A DNA stretch of 55,426 nucleotides from Pseudomonadota bacterium (GTDB taxonomy: Bacteria; Pseudomonadota; Gammaproteobacteria; Xanthomonadales; SZUA-36), in the NCBI GenBank assembly GCA_015222805.1, contig JADFVZ010000073.1, forward strand, positions 1 to 55,426, in the 5' to 3' direction. Both the position numbers and the translations under genes were made by a program. The notes beneath the pieces were generated by a model. The model was not told the origin of the DNA. It worked only from the letters and a program-made list of their open reading frames with translations, and made no database searches. This document shows, piece by piece, positions 35,116 through 43,854 of this stretch; positions within the stretch are counted from its first letter, which is position 1; each line of letters starts with the position of its first letter.

Positions 35116-35721
35116 ATGCCCGATAGTCGTCCTTTACTGCAGCAACTCATAGATGCCTTGCGCTGCCTGCCCGGAGTAGGTAATAAAAGTGCGCAACGCA
35201 TGGCTTTTTACATCCTTCAACATGACCGTGAAGGGGCCAAACTGCTGGCGGAAACACTGCTTGAAAGTATTCAGCACATCGGTGAGTGCAGCCAATGCCG
35301 GAACCTGTCTGAAACTGAGATTTGCAACCTTTGCATCAATCCTAAACGCGACGACAGTTTAATCTGTGTGGTCGAATCACCGGCGAATGTTGTTGCCCTT
35401 GAACAGGCAACCGGTTACCAGGGCCGATATTTTGTTCTCCACGGGCATTTATCACCACTGGATGGCATCGGGCCGGAAGACCTGGGGCTGGAGAAATTGG
35501 CTGACATCATCCTCAGCGGCAAATTAAAAGAATTAATTATTGCCACCAACCCTACGGTTGAAGGTGAGGCGACCTCTTACTATATTCAAACCCTGGCAAA
35601 AGCGCAGGGGCTTGCAGTCAGTCGGATTGCCCACGGAGTGCCGTTGGGTGGTGAACTCGAATTTATCGACCAGGGTACACTCGCCCACGCCTTCGGTGCC
35701 CGTCTTCCGATTGAGGACTAA
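35116..35721 (+). CDS. recR: Recombination mediator RecR
   Basis: The 201-residue protein has the helix-hairpin-helix start ([14 protein letters not shown]), the four-Cys zinc finger (CSQC with CNLC), the Toprim segment ([14 protein letters not shown]) and a conserved [16 protein letters not shown] tail. RecR acts with RecO (and RecF) to load RecA at gaps. It follows ybaB closely. Length is normal (about 200). Confidence 0.98.
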   Translation: MPDSRPLLQQLIDALRCLPGVGNKSAQRMAFYILQHDREGAKLLAETLLESIQHIGECSQCRNLSETEICNLCINPKRDDSLICVVESPANVVALEQATGYQGRYFVLHGHLSPLDGIGPEDLGLEKLADIILSGKLKELIIATNPTVEGEATSYYIQTLAKAQGLAVSRIAHGVPLGGELEFIDQGTLAHAFGARLPIED

Positions 35722-35755
35722 GCTCGCTATCGGCACACTTTTTATAGGTAAAAAC

Positions 35756-36796
35756 ATGAAAGAATTAAACGAATTTCCGATTTTTCCGGAAGACTGTGCT
35801 TCGCTTTTAAGTAAGCATTTAAGCAGGGCGGTTTTTGCAAAATTGAAGAACAGGCAGACTGCTAATGGTTTTAGCCTGCAGCAGGCAATTAACTCAGGGA
35901 TTCAGAACCCCGACAGTGGCATCGGTATTTATGCTGGTGATGAGGAGTCTTATACAACATTTGCGGGTTTGTTCGACCCAATTATTGCTGAATATCATGG
36001 CTTTTCAAAAACCGACAGGCATAGAAGCAATCTCAATCCCGCTGACCTGCATGCCCCGAATCCGGACCCCGAAAATCAATATATCGTATCCACGCGTATT
36101 CGCGTAGGCAGGAATATCGCAGGCCTACCCCTGGGGCCGGCCATCTCAACGGAACAGCGCAATCAGCTTGAGCAGCAGGTTTCGGCAGTATTAAACGGGC
36201 TTCAAGGTAAGCTTGCAGGAAGCTATTACCCGCTGCAGGGCATGGGTGAAAAGGATAGAAACCAGCTAATAGCCGATCACTTTCTATTTAAAGGCGGTGA
36301 CCGTTTCCTTGAAGCCGCCGGTTTGAACCGTGACTGGCCCGGGGGCCGGGGGATTTATCACAATGATGAAAAGACATTCCTGGTATGGATCAATGAAGAG
36401 GACCAGTTGCGAATAATCTCAATGCAAATGGGCGGTGATATCAACGCCGTATTTACCCGTCTGTCTAGGGCAGTTAGTGAAATTGAATCGGGTGTTAAAT
36501 TTTCTTTTAACGATCACTTAGGTTATATCAGCAGTTGCCCGACAAACCTGGGTACAGCGATGCGTGCTTCTGTACATATTAAATTACCGAAATTGTCCGC
36601 TGATATGAAAACCTTTAAACAAATTGCTGACCAGCATCACCTGCAAATTCGCGGGATCCACGGTGAGCACTCAGAAAGCGAGGGTGGTATTTACGATATC
36701 AGTAACCGTAGGAGGCTGGGGGTAACAGAAGTCGAGTGTGTTCAGGATATGTATGACGGTGTGGTTGCACTGATTGCACAGGAAAAATTACTATAG
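35756..36796 (+). CDS. Arginine kinase (ATP:guanidino phosphotransferase)
   Basis: The protein is 346 residues from MKELNEFPIF at 35756; the frame continues upstream into recR but only this ATG fits. It has the full kinase: substrate loop INSGIQNPDSGIGIYA (about 46-60), phosphate-binding STRIRVGRN (112-120), C261 in SSCPTNLGTAMRAS, and the specificity loop HGEHSESEGGIYDISN (E304) plus NRRRLG. It is arginine-type, since the GS-region is short and E304 is present. It would make phosphoarginine as an ATP buffer. It sits 34 bases after recR and may be co-transcribed. Rare in bacteria, so transfer is likely, but codon use looks ordinary by eye. Confidence 0.93.
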   Translation: MKELNEFPIFPEDCASLLSKHLSRAVFAKLKNRQTANGFSLQQAINSGIQNPDSGIGIYAGDEESYTTFAGLFDPIIAEYHGFSKTDRHRSNLNPADLHAPNPDPENQYIVSTRIRVGRNIAGLPLGPAISTEQRNQLEQQVSAVLNGLQGKLAGSYYPLQGMGEKDRNQLIADHFLFKGGDRFLEAAGLNRDWPGGRGIYHNDEKTFLVWINEEDQLRIISMQMGGDINAVFTRLSRAVSEIESGVKFSFNDHLGYISSCPTNLGTAMRASVHIKLPKLSADMKTFKQIADQHHLQIRGIHGEHSESEGGIYDISNRRRLGVTEVECVQDMYDGVVALIAQEKLL

Positions 36797-36826
36797 GAGC
36801 TAAGCCCTCTTAGCTATAAAACCAAA

Positions 36827-36852
36827 ACCGGCCGATTAGATAATCGGCCGGT
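36827..36852 (-). terminator. Strong hairpin terminator between convergent genes
   Basis: A perfect 12-bp stem (ACCGGCCGATTA/TAATCGGCCGGT) with loop GA. On the minus strand it is followed by TTTTGGTTTTAT, so it terminates the minus gene; it probably also stops the plus transcript, though there is no T run on that side. Confidence 0.8.
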
Positions 36853-36875
36853 ATCCTTGCAGTTAGAGTCAACTT

Positions 36876-37991
36876 TTAGTGGGTAGCACTCCATACAGTA
36901 ATTCCGCCAAATTCATCCAGTGTCTCCAGTGGCTGTGAACAGGAAGAATGAAACTGCACCGTCTGCACCACATCATTGGTTTCCGGATCAATGATTTCAA
37001 TGTTCAGGCGCGGTGGAATGCGCCTTCTTTCTCCAGTGATCTCAAAGGTTCCACCAATACTGATGGTTCCTTCAAAGAGCTTGGCTGGACCTTTTCTCTT
37101 ATGTCCGGAGACCTTGATCAAGGCAGGGTTTGGGTATACTGCTACAATTTCAGGATTGATGATGATTTCATTGCCATCCTGATTATGCATTGAATCATCG
37201 TTACCGTCATAGAGCAGGGTTATGGACCTGGGTTTGCCAAATTCACAGATGCCTTCCGGGGGGGGGCAGTTTTCCGGATTACTGCCATCCAGGCCGGTAA
37301 CACTGACGTCATCCAGGAACATGCCATGGGTCGACTCTGTACCAACAGAGATAAAAGAAAGCAAGGTTTGATTCGAGGCTCCTGAAACAAAATTAATCGT
37401 TTCACTCTCCCAGTTATTATTACTGGAGTGTGTGTTAACGAGGTTCAGACCTAAGGTCACGCGCACATCATTATCCAGGGGATCCTCTGTTCTTGATTTC
37501 CAGTCATAGCTTAAGGTATACGCGCTGTTCGGGCAGGTATTAAGCACCTGTGCAATAGTCACATTGTTATTTTCGCTGTCCAGGCGATGATGTGAATCAA
37601 GCTCTGCCTTTTGGTCGCCATGATGGGCTGTTATTCCGCCAGTACCACCACGCTGGAGTTCAAGTCGCCCCTCTACTCCAGATGATTCTTCGAGGATGAG
37701 ATCAGTCCAGAAGACATACCAGCCATCCACCAGGGTGTCATCATTGCAGTTAGGCGCAACTGGCGGGCAATCCGGTCCGCCTGCATAGTCTTTGCCATGA
37801 TAGGTTGCCCAGCCCCCACCAAATTGATTAGTGGGTACAACGGGTGATTCAAAACCACCGTTTTCGATAAGTTCAGCTGCGGATGCAGCGGTTGTGATAG
37901 CAAAACTGCTAAGTGCCAGCAATAAAGCCGGTGCGAGTTTATTTCTTTGTGATGCCTTTAAAGCAACACTGTTTGTATTGAAACGTTTCAT
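36876..37991 (-). CDS. Secreted protein, paralog A (unknown function)
   Basis: The protein is 371 residues from MKRFNTNSVALK at 37989-37991, which has AGGAGGAA directly upstream; a slightly longer frame starts at 38006. A signal peptide is visible (LLALSSFAITTAASA, cleavage near residue 38). The N-terminal part begins ENGGFESP, as in carbohydrate-binding-like domains of the DUF642 type. The C-terminal part ends FHSSCSQPLETLDEFGGITVW, a module seen in secreted proteins. There is no membrane anchor. A paralog lies upstream, and leader and terminator structures are alike, indicating tandem duplication. Confidence 0.9.
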   Translation of the reverse strand: MKRFNTNSVALKASQRNKLAPALLLALSSFAITTAASAAELIENGGFESPVVPTNQFGGGWATYHGKDYAGGPDCPPVAPNCNDDTLVDGWYVFWTDLILEESSGVEGRLELQRGGTGGITAHHGDQKAELDSHHRLDSENNNVTIAQVLNTCPNSAYTLSYDWKSRTEDPLDNDVRVTLGLNLVNTHSSNNNWESETINFVSGASNQTLLSFISVGTESTHGMFLDDVSVTGLDGSNPENCPPPEGICEFGKPRSITLLYDGNDDSMHNQDGNEIIINPEIVAVYPNPALIKVSGHKRKGPAKLFEGTISIGGTFEITGERRRIPPRLNIEIIDPETNDVVQTVQFHSSCSQPLETLDEFGGITVWSATH

Positions 37992-38125
37992 TGTTTCCTC
38001 CTGCATACAAAACCGTTAATGGTTAGCATCCTTGCTGGAGGTTGGTTAACTGCCCCAAGATTCCCTTTTTGATTTCCCTTTCTTTTTCTTGCTGTCACAT
38101 ACCGGGGATTTCTCCCATCAAAATA
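37992..38125 (-). promoter_or_regulatory. Structured 5' leader of paralog A
   Basis: On the minus strand, block 38011-38045 matches the leader of paralog B at 29 of 35 bases, ending at exactly the same distance (19 bases) from the ATG. A GGGA-GAAA-TCCC hairpin lies at its start (about 38105-38116). Confidence 0.6.
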
Positions 38126-38263
38126 CCAGATCATTTCAAATGAGAATCACTAGTATCTATCTGTATGTATTTTGAAGTATAGGAGACGAATTAATATGTT
38201 GCAAACCCGGATACTGAAGCAAAAGCAGTTTGTATAAGAGCAGGTTTTCGCTGGGGTGACAAA
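38046..38263. other. Gene-free spacer between the paralogs
   Basis: Apart from the leader and terminator described separately, nothing convincing. A 13-residue plus-strand frame (ATG at 38196, AGGAG about ten bases before) is present but too short to call a gene. Confidence 0.4.
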
Positions 38264-38291
38264 ATCCGGCCCGGTATAGACCGGGCCGGAT
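38264..38291 (-). terminator. Hairpin terminator of paralog B
   Basis: A 12-bp perfect stem, ATCCGGCCCGGT/ACCGGGCCGGAT, has loop ATAG. The minus-strand sequence after it is TTTTG (a short T run). Confidence 0.75.
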
Positions 38292-38317
38292 ATGTCTGGA
38301 AGTTGAACTATGCCGAT

Positions 38318-39445
38318 CTATTGTCCAGCGCTCCAAACAGTGATTCCACCAAACTCATCACCTGCGAAAAGTGGCTGTGAGCAGCTGGTGTGGAACTGTA
38401 CTGTTTGTACAGGAGTCTCCAGGTCCTGCAGTGAGTAGATTTCAAACATCAGCCGTGGTGGGATCCGATTTCTCGGTCCGGTGACAGTAATCAGATCACC
38501 AATTCGATATGTGCCTGCAAATATTGCCGGTCTATTCTTGTTGTGTGAAAAGACTTTGATATAGGCAGGATTAGGGTAATTAGCTACCACCATTGGATCG
38601 ATAATGACTTCATCACTGGTTTGCTGGTGACTGGTATCATCATTTCCATCATAAAGCAGTACTAATGATTTTGGCTTGTCTGTCAGGCAGAGATTATCCG
38701 GTTCATCACAAAGTTCCGGGTTACTGCCATCCATGCCATCAATACCAACCGCATCCAGGAAAACGCCAAACGTAGTGCCGTCACCACAGGAATGGAAGGC
38801 AAGAAGGGCATCAAAATCTGAGGCAGTGAAATTATAGGTTTCATTGCTCCAGGAGAGGCCAAAGTTATTATGCGTATTAATCACAATATCATCGATCAAC
38901 ACATCAAGGTCACTGTTGTGCAGCGGTAGCTGCAGCCTGCCTTTCCATGAGTATGTCAGGGTATATCGCATACTCGGGCAAGTGTCCACAGTTTGATATA
39001 TGGTCGCATTATTGTCACCATGAATGGCGGCGCCAACACGATGGTGTGAATCAAGCTCGGCTTTCTGGAAGCCTTCTTTAGCTGGACAGTTCGCAATGAT
39101 CGGGAAGCGATCTGATTGCAGTTCAATTCGACCAGGCTGAGGTGTCCACGGTAATGGGTCACTTGCTAATGGATGTGACCAAACTACATCCCATCCGGGA
39201 ATTAGGGTGCCATCATTACAGGATAGAGAACCGGGAGGGCAGGTATCCCCGCCAGTGTAGTTTTGTCCGAAGAACGTCATCCAGGCTGATGGCCCGGTAA
39301 GTTCGGGATACTCAAAACTACCGTTGGCGACTAACTCGTCTGCGGTTGCAATGGAAAAAGTAGAAAGTGCCAGCATTAATGCTGTTAGTACTGTGCGTCT
39401 TAATGTTACCTTGGTGGCAACGACGGTTGTTGTGAAACGTTTCAT
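38318..39445 (-). CDS. Secreted protein, paralog B (unknown function)
   Basis: The protein is 375 residues from MKRFTTTVVATK at 39443-39445, with AAAGGAGGTAACC directly upstream; a frame from 39469 starts earlier. The signal peptide (LMLALSTFSIATA) ends near residue 36. The mature protein starts VANGSFEYP and ends FHTSCSQPLFAGDEFGGITVW, closely like paralog A, and both contain a central CPSxxYTLxYxWKxR segment. Several Cys suggest disulfides. It is expressed from its own promoter and leader. Function unknown. Confidence 0.9.
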   Translation of the reverse strand: MKRFTTTVVATKVTLRRTVLTALMLALSTFSIATADELVANGSFEYPELTGPSAWMTFFGQNYTGGDTCPPGSLSCNDGTLIPGWDVVWSHPLASDPLPWTPQPGRIELQSDRFPIIANCPAKEGFQKAELDSHHRVGAAIHGDNNATIYQTVDTCPSMRYTLTYSWKGRLQLPLHNSDLDVLIDDIVINTHNNFGLSWSNETYNFTASDFDALLAFHSCGDGTTFGVFLDAVGIDGMDGSNPELCDEPDNLCLTDKPKSLVLLYDGNDDTSHQQTSDEVIIDPMVVANYPNPAYIKVFSHNKNRPAIFAGTYRIGDLITVTGPRNRIPPRLMFEIYSLQDLETPVQTVQFHTSCSQPLFAGDEFGGITVWSAGQ

Positions 39446-39577
39446 GGTTACCTCCTTTGCTATAACCACTAGTGGTCAGCTTCCTTGCCGGAGGTTGGGG
39501 TGCTATTTCTAGCCCCCTGTAAAGTCCCTTTCATTGTTGTGGGAAAGACCTTACATTTTGATGTCGGGTCCTTCCCA
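39446..39577 (-). promoter_or_regulatory. Structured 5' leader of paralog B
   Basis: A leader of about 131 bases from the predicted start near 39577. On the minus strand it folds into GGGAAGGACC...GGTCTTTCCC, then GGGG-GCTA-GAAA-TAGC-A-CCCC. The block shared with paralog A follows (39465-39499), including the ACCACTAGTGGT hairpin just before the ribosome site. Confidence 0.6.
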
Positions 39578-39583
39578 AATTCA

Positions 39584-39612
39584 GTATAGCTAATAAGCAA
39601 TAAAATAACAAG
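39584..39612 (-). promoter_or_regulatory. Sigma-70-type promoter of paralog B
   Basis: Read on the minus strand: TTGTTA (39612-39607), a 17-base spacer, and TATACT (39589-39584). This is a good consensus match; transcription would begin near 39577. Confidence 0.65.
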
Positions 39613-40054
39613 TTCTTAATGAAAAATTAACAAATATATAACCTAACCCTTTAGTATACCATACTTATTAGATAAACCTAAAGTAATCTATCATCTTGTT
39701 ATTGCTTGCTTATATTAGGTTTGAAGTCAATATTAGTATGATTTTTACAGGATTCTATTAATTTAAATAAATGTGTTGTATCAAAATTTTGACTGGTCGT
39801 AAATAAACCCTGTTTTTAGTCGAGATATACAGCTTTCATTTAGTGACATAAACAGCTGAAGATAGAACGTGAGTACGGCTGTAGTATTGATGACAGAAAA
39901 GGATGTTGTTGCTATAGGTTGTCGGGTTTTCCACAGTCGTCAGGAGGTTGGAACCTGTAAGGAGGACTGTGAAACGGCGGGTTTTAATTGAGTCTGCTTC
40001 GTTTTAATTAAACAAACATGGCTGTTTCCTGATTACAGGAGAGGGATAATAAAG
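39613..40054. other. AT-rich gene-free stretch
   Basis: No convincing frame on either strand. The first 220 bases are strikingly AT-rich compared with the rest of the window. A nested hairpin (39932-39971) has arms CACAGTC/GACTGTG enclosing AGGTT/AACCT. Direct GTTTTAATT repeats lie at 39981-40020. Confidence 0.5.
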
Positions 40055-40810
40055 TCAGCTTTTTAATTTATTAACTGTCCTGTTGGAATAGAGCTCGGGC
40101 AAATAATCAGGCAGGCTGCCAACCTCCTCAAGCTGATGGCGAATCCATTGTTCAAGTACGGGTTCGGAAAAACGTTTATTGCGTATATAGATATTCAAAA
40201 ACCAGCCCAGTACAGGCGCCTGGGAGCCAAGCACAGTATCAACGGTATAGAGCGTACCACCAGCCACCTGTTTGAAATTATGCTCTACCCTGCCAAGCTT
40301 GAGTGGACCCATAACGGGTATAACTACAAAACCATCACGGTTAAAGCTCATTACACGGGCTTGCCCCTTGCTTTTGAACGGCCCAAAAGTCTCCTGTCGG
40401 TATACAAGCGCACCCACTCCCATACCAGCTGAACCATCTGTTGCGGCTTCACGAATATGAATTTGCCCGTGTTCTGTCAGGTGGAAGATTTGATAATAGG
40501 GATAACTGATGCCAGCAATAATTGCTTCACCAAGTGCAAGGTTTCGATACCACCAGGAGATCATCTCCGGGGTAACATCGGCAAGCAGCGGATGCTCAAT
40601 ATGAATTTTCAGGCGGCCATCACTGAGTACAGAGTAGTTGTAGCTGGCTTGATCAACAGGAGGGTATTTCCAGAATGAAGGGCGCGCTGCTTCGATCTCA
40701 AACTGTGACTGTGGTATAAGAAATAATATTGCCAACAGCATAAAGGGCAGGGCGATTAAAGCTGCCAATATACGCAGGACGATCTTTTGTGACAGTCTGG
40801 GTTTAAACAT
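40055..40810 (-). CDS. Membrane-anchored protein with DAPG-hydrolase (PhlG)-like pattern
   Basis: The 251-residue protein begins with a hydrophobic helix (about 10-32) that probably anchors it with the rest outside the cytoplasm. The segment IEHPLLADVTPEMISWWYRN is similar to the start of the PhlG/DAPG hydrolase domain, which cleaves 2,4-diacetylphloroglucinol-like compounds. The zinc ligands cannot be checked by eye. It is alone, divergent from the acyl-CoA dehydrogenase. Confidence 0.6.
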   Translation of the reverse strand: MFKPRLSQKIVLRILAALIALPFMLLAILFLIPQSQFEIEAARPSFWKYPPVDQASYNYSVLSDGRLKIHIEHPLLADVTPEMISWWYRNLALGEAIIAGISYPYYQIFHLTEHGQIHIREAATDGSAGMGVGALVYRQETFGPFKSKGQARVMSFNRDGFVVIPVMGPLKLGRVEHNFKQVAGGTLYTVDTVLGSQAPVLGWFLNIYIRNKRFSEPVLEQWIRHQLEEVGSLPDYLPELYSNRTVNKLKS

Positions 40811-40885
40811 GGCAAAATTGTAACCTAAACACAGGTTTTCAACACAGTCGAGGCTGCGGACTAACAGGCTCCCAAGGATGTAAAA

Positions 40886-42580
40886 ATGAAACTACTAAAC
40901 CCAAATACCTATCAGGGCAGTTTTTCTGACACCCGTACCAATAAAATGCTGGAAGCCGTCATCATCTGGTTTGAGAACAAAGGCCTTAAAAGCCTGAAAC
41001 ATGACTGGCACAATACCGCATGGAACTACAGCTTTGTAGAATTCCTTGAAAGCCAGCAGGTATTTGCAACCTTAATGACCCCGGAGGGATATGCCGAAGA
41101 TGCCTGCTGGAACACATCACGGAATGTGGAATTTGCAGAAATTACAGGTTTCTACGGGATAACTTACTGGTATACATTCCAGGTATCCATGCTGGGGCTG
41201 GGTCCTATCTTTAATGGTGATAACGAAGGGGTTAAGCAGCGAGCCGCAAAACTCTTGAAAGAGGGCAAGGTTTTTGCCTTTGGTTTATCTGAAAAGGAGC
41301 ACGGTGCTGACATTTATTCATCTGACATGATGCTCACACCGCAGGCTGACGGAACCTATCTCGCCAACGGGGATAAATATTATATTGGCAATGGTAACGA
41401 GGCTGGCCTAGTTTCAACCTTCGCGAAAAATTCGGAAACCGGTGAATATGTGTTCTTTGTAGTAGATTCAAAGCACCCGCAGTATGAGTGTGTACAAAAC
41501 ACCATTCATTCTCAAAATTACGTAGCTGAATTTGTGCTGCATGATTATCCGATAACTGAAGATGATATTTTGAGTGTCGGCCAGAAAGCCTGGGATGACA
41601 TGTTGAATACCATCAATTATTGCAAATTCAACCTTGGGTTCGGTTCTATCGGCATTGCTACCCATGCCCTGTATGAATCCATCAATCATGCAGCCAGCCG
41701 TGAGTTGTATGGAAGGCATGTAACGGATTTCCCCCAGGTTAAACGCCTGTTTACCGATTCCTATTGCCGGCTGATGGCAATGAAGCTGTTTGCTTATCGA
41801 GCAACGGATTACCTGCGCTCAGCATCAGCGGATGACCGGCGCTACCTGTTGTTTAACCCTATTGTGAAAATGAAAGTTACCATGCAGGGCGAGCAGGTTA
41901 TTGCTGACCTCGCAGATATTGTCGCGGCGAAAGGTTTTGAGAAAGAACCGTTCTTTGAAGTTGCCGCCAAAGAGGTTGGCATGCTGCCCAAGCTTGAAGG
42001 TACAGCGCATGTAAATATGGCGTTGATCGTCAAGTTTATGAAAAACTATTTCTTTAACCCGGCACAATATCCTGGCATACCGCAGCGAAATGATCACACA
42101 AATGATACCTTCCTGTTTAATCAGGGGCCTACCCGGGGTCTGGGCAAGATCCGGTTTCACGATTACCATCCCGCTTATGCACATTTTGACCTGCCCAATA
42201 TTGAAGTTTTCAAACATCAGATCGAAAACTTTAAATCCATGCTGGCCACAGCAGGCCCGGATGATACACAGATCAGGGATATTGATTACATGCTGGGGCT
42301 GGGTGAACTTTTCACACTGGTGGTTTACGGGCAGCTTATCCTCGAAAATGCAGTTATTGAAAACACGGATAAGGATCTGTTGAATCAAATCTTTGCAGTG
42401 TTTATCCGCGAGTTTTCAGCGTATGCAGTGGACCTCCACGGAAAACCCGGTAATTCGGGGATACAGCGTGAATCATTGCTCGTGCTGGTTGAAGCACCTG
42501 TTGCCAACCCTGCACAATTTGAGGAAGTCTGGAAACAACAGGTATTTGCCCTTAAAGGTCAGTTTCAATTCGCTGATTAA
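40886..42580 (+). CDS. Acyl-CoA dehydrogenase family protein
   Basis: The 564-residue protein is longer than standard acyl-CoA dehydrogenases (about 380). FGLSEKEHGADIYSS and GDKYYIGNGNEAG match the flavin-binding middle region; helical domains follow with VAAKGF and GTAHVNMALIVKF. It probably oxidises a medium or long acyl chain; there is no beta-oxidation partner beside it. AGGATG lies nine bases before the ATG. The stop overlaps the convergent methyltransferase gene by four bases. Confidence 0.88.
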   Translation: MKLLNPNTYQGSFSDTRTNKMLEAVIIWFENKGLKSLKHDWHNTAWNYSFVEFLESQQVFATLMTPEGYAEDACWNTSRNVEFAEITGFYGITYWYTFQVSMLGLGPIFNGDNEGVKQRAAKLLKEGKVFAFGLSEKEHGADIYSSDMMLTPQADGTYLANGDKYYIGNGNEAGLVSTFAKNSETGEYVFFVVDSKHPQYECVQNTIHSQNYVAEFVLHDYPITEDDILSVGQKAWDDMLNTINYCKFNLGFGSIGIATHALYESINHAASRELYGRHVTDFPQVKRLFTDSYCRLMAMKLFAYRATDYLRSASADDRRYLLFNPIVKMKVTMQGEQVIADLADIVAAKGFEKEPFFEVAAKEVGMLPKLEGTAHVNMALIVKFMKNYFFNPAQYPGIPQRNDHTNDTFLFNQGPTRGLGKIRFHDYHPAYAHFDLPNIEVFKHQIENFKSMLATAGPDDTQIRDIDYMLGLGELFTLVVYGQLILENAVIENTDKDLLNQIFAVFIREFSAYAVDLHGKPGNSGIQRESLLVLVEAPVANPAQFEEVWKQQVFALKGQFQFAD

Positions 42581-43329
42581 CTGTCAGTGGTAACTGAGCT
42601 GGCCTTTGTAGCCAGGATTACCGAGCGCCCGAAGCCGAATAATACATTTGGTTCGGGGGTGATGATTTGTGCAGTGTTGAAGCCGGAGCGTTTTAATCGG
42701 GAAACGATATCCAGGCCGTAATTACGATAACAAAACACACCATCAACACCATTGAGGCTGTCTGAATGAAACTCGGGGGGCATAGTGTTAATCCGTTTGC
42801 CTGCAATTATTTCGGTGCGTTCAACTGTATTTGCTTCAAGGTTGATTGGCGCGGTGAAAATGAACACACCATTAACTTTTAGTACTCGATGAATTTCCCT
42901 GAATCCAGCGAGGTCATTTTCAACATGCTCAAAAACTTCAAGGGATGTACAAATATCAAATGACTGATCAGGGAATGACAGTTTTTCAACATTTTGACAA
43001 AGTATTTCACCGTGTAATTCACCTGATGGAATACCGTCAAAATATTCGCTTAGTGTGAGTTTGCAACCCTGTCGCTGCAGGAATCGCACAAATGCACCAC
43101 GGGAGGATAATTCATATACAACAGGGTGGTTGGTTACCCTTGAGCGTTTAAATTCCTTACCCAGCATTTGTGACACGGCTGATGCACCGCATTTTGCACA
43201 GCGGACACCCATTTCATTGTTGTAAAATTTAATTTGCAGCGGCCAGCTACAGAGGTAACAGGGGGTAAAATTAATTGCCAGTTCACTCAGTTTAAGTTGT
43301 TTGAGTTGATCAATTGCCTTTGAGATCAT
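42577..43329 (-). CDS. Class I SAM-dependent methyltransferase with N-terminal zinc-ribbon-like Cys pairs
   Basis: The 250-residue protein has an N-terminal CYLC and CAKC pair, like a small zinc ribbon. A methyltransferase core follows, with FDICTSLEVFEHVENDLAGF, EIHRVLKVNGVFIFTAPI and a C-terminal sheet. This resembles proteins that methylate sugars or small metabolites near glycan genes, but there are none here. The GxGxG-like motif I is weak. Function unknown beyond SAM binding. Confidence 0.82.
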   Translation of the reverse strand: MISKAIDQLKQLKLSELAINFTPCYLCSWPLQIKFYNNEMGVRCAKCGASAVSQMLGKEFKRSRVTNHPVVYELSSRGAFVRFLQRQGCKLTLSEYFDGIPSGELHGEILCQNVEKLSFPDQSFDICTSLEVFEHVENDLAGFREIHRVLKVNGVFIFTAPINLEANTVERTEIIAGKRINTMPPEFHSDSLNGVDGVFCYRNYGLDIVSRLKRSGFNTAQIITPEPNVLFGFGRSVILATKASSVTTDS

Positions 43330-43355
43330 TGAGCTGTTTTAAACATGTAGTTGAA

Positions 43356-43381
43356 AGGATGTTCCTGAAGTGGGACATCCT
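43356..43381. terminator. Hairpin upstream of the methyltransferase gene
   Basis: Arms AGGATGTTCC and GGGACATCCT pair with one G-T wobble around a six-base loop. No T run, so its role as a terminator of the 43408 gene is only possible. Confidence 0.4.
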
Positions 43382-43407
43382 ACAACAATTCATCTCAGGA
43401 TGTTTCA

Positions 43408-43800
43408 TTAGTGCCTGATAATTGAGGCGGTAATCCAGGCAACAATTACCGTTGAAGCCACAACGATGTATCCCGGTAGCAACATCGTGCTAAGCCCGGC
43501 AAGAATCGGCAGGGCGATACCTGTTGCTGCGAGAAGCACTGTATTGGAGGCTTTCTCTGAATCGATTGCCAGTGCCAGGAAGATGAACCCGGTTAGTGCT
43601 ACGCCAGCTTGCAACAATGGCAGCATGGCGGGGGACATCAGGGCCATATACGATACTATGACTAACATAATTGCTATCACGAGGATGCTAATTATTTTAG
43701 CCACATAGCAGGCTGTTCGATTAGCTTTACTGAGGACCGGAAGTAGTGATTTCCGGTCATTTTCTTCTTGGTTTAACCATTCAATTGCATGTGTGTTCAT
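43408..43800 (-). CDS. Small membrane protein under a TetR-type operator
   Basis: The 130-residue protein has about four hydrophobic helices after a polar N-terminal 28 residues (NQEENDRKSLLPVL). I do not recognise a family. Its start is 54 bases after the TetR gene and its promoter region holds an operator matching that of the TetR gene, so it is probably the repressor's target. Tandem organisation on the minus strand fits a two-gene unit. Confidence 0.75.
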   Translation of the reverse strand: MNTHAIEWLNQEENDRKSLLPVLSKANRTACYVAKIISILVIAIMLVIVSYMALMSPAMLPLLQAGVALTGFIFLALAIDSEKASNTVLLAATGIALPILAGLSTMLLPGYIVVASTVIVAWITASIIRH

Positions 43801-43819
43801 TTTTCTCTCCTTTGCAAAT

Positions 43820-43837
43820 ACTTACTAATAAGTAAGT
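43820..43837. promoter_or_regulatory. TetR-type operator 1
   Basis: Perfect 7-bp arms ACTTACT and AGTAAGT around AATA, just before the small membrane-protein gene. It matches operator 2 at 44443-44460. Confidence 0.7.
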
Positions 43838-43854
43838 GCTGTGTGAAATTTTTT

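Noticed and set aside
35540-35755. N-terminal extension of the arginine kinase frame
   Set aside because: It overlaps recR in another frame; MKELNEFPIF is the sensible start.
38196-38237. 13-residue plus-strand frame between the paralogs
   Set aside because: Despite a possible AGGAG it is too short to support as a gene.
39446-39577. c-di-GMP-I (GEMM) riboswitch in the paralog B leader
   Set aside because: A CCTCCGGC piece is reminiscent, but the essential GCAAAG-type core and tetraloop receptor are missing.
41825-42388. 187-codon minus frame inside the acyl-CoA dehydrogenase gene
   Set aside because: It is a shadow of a clear coding gene on the plus strand.
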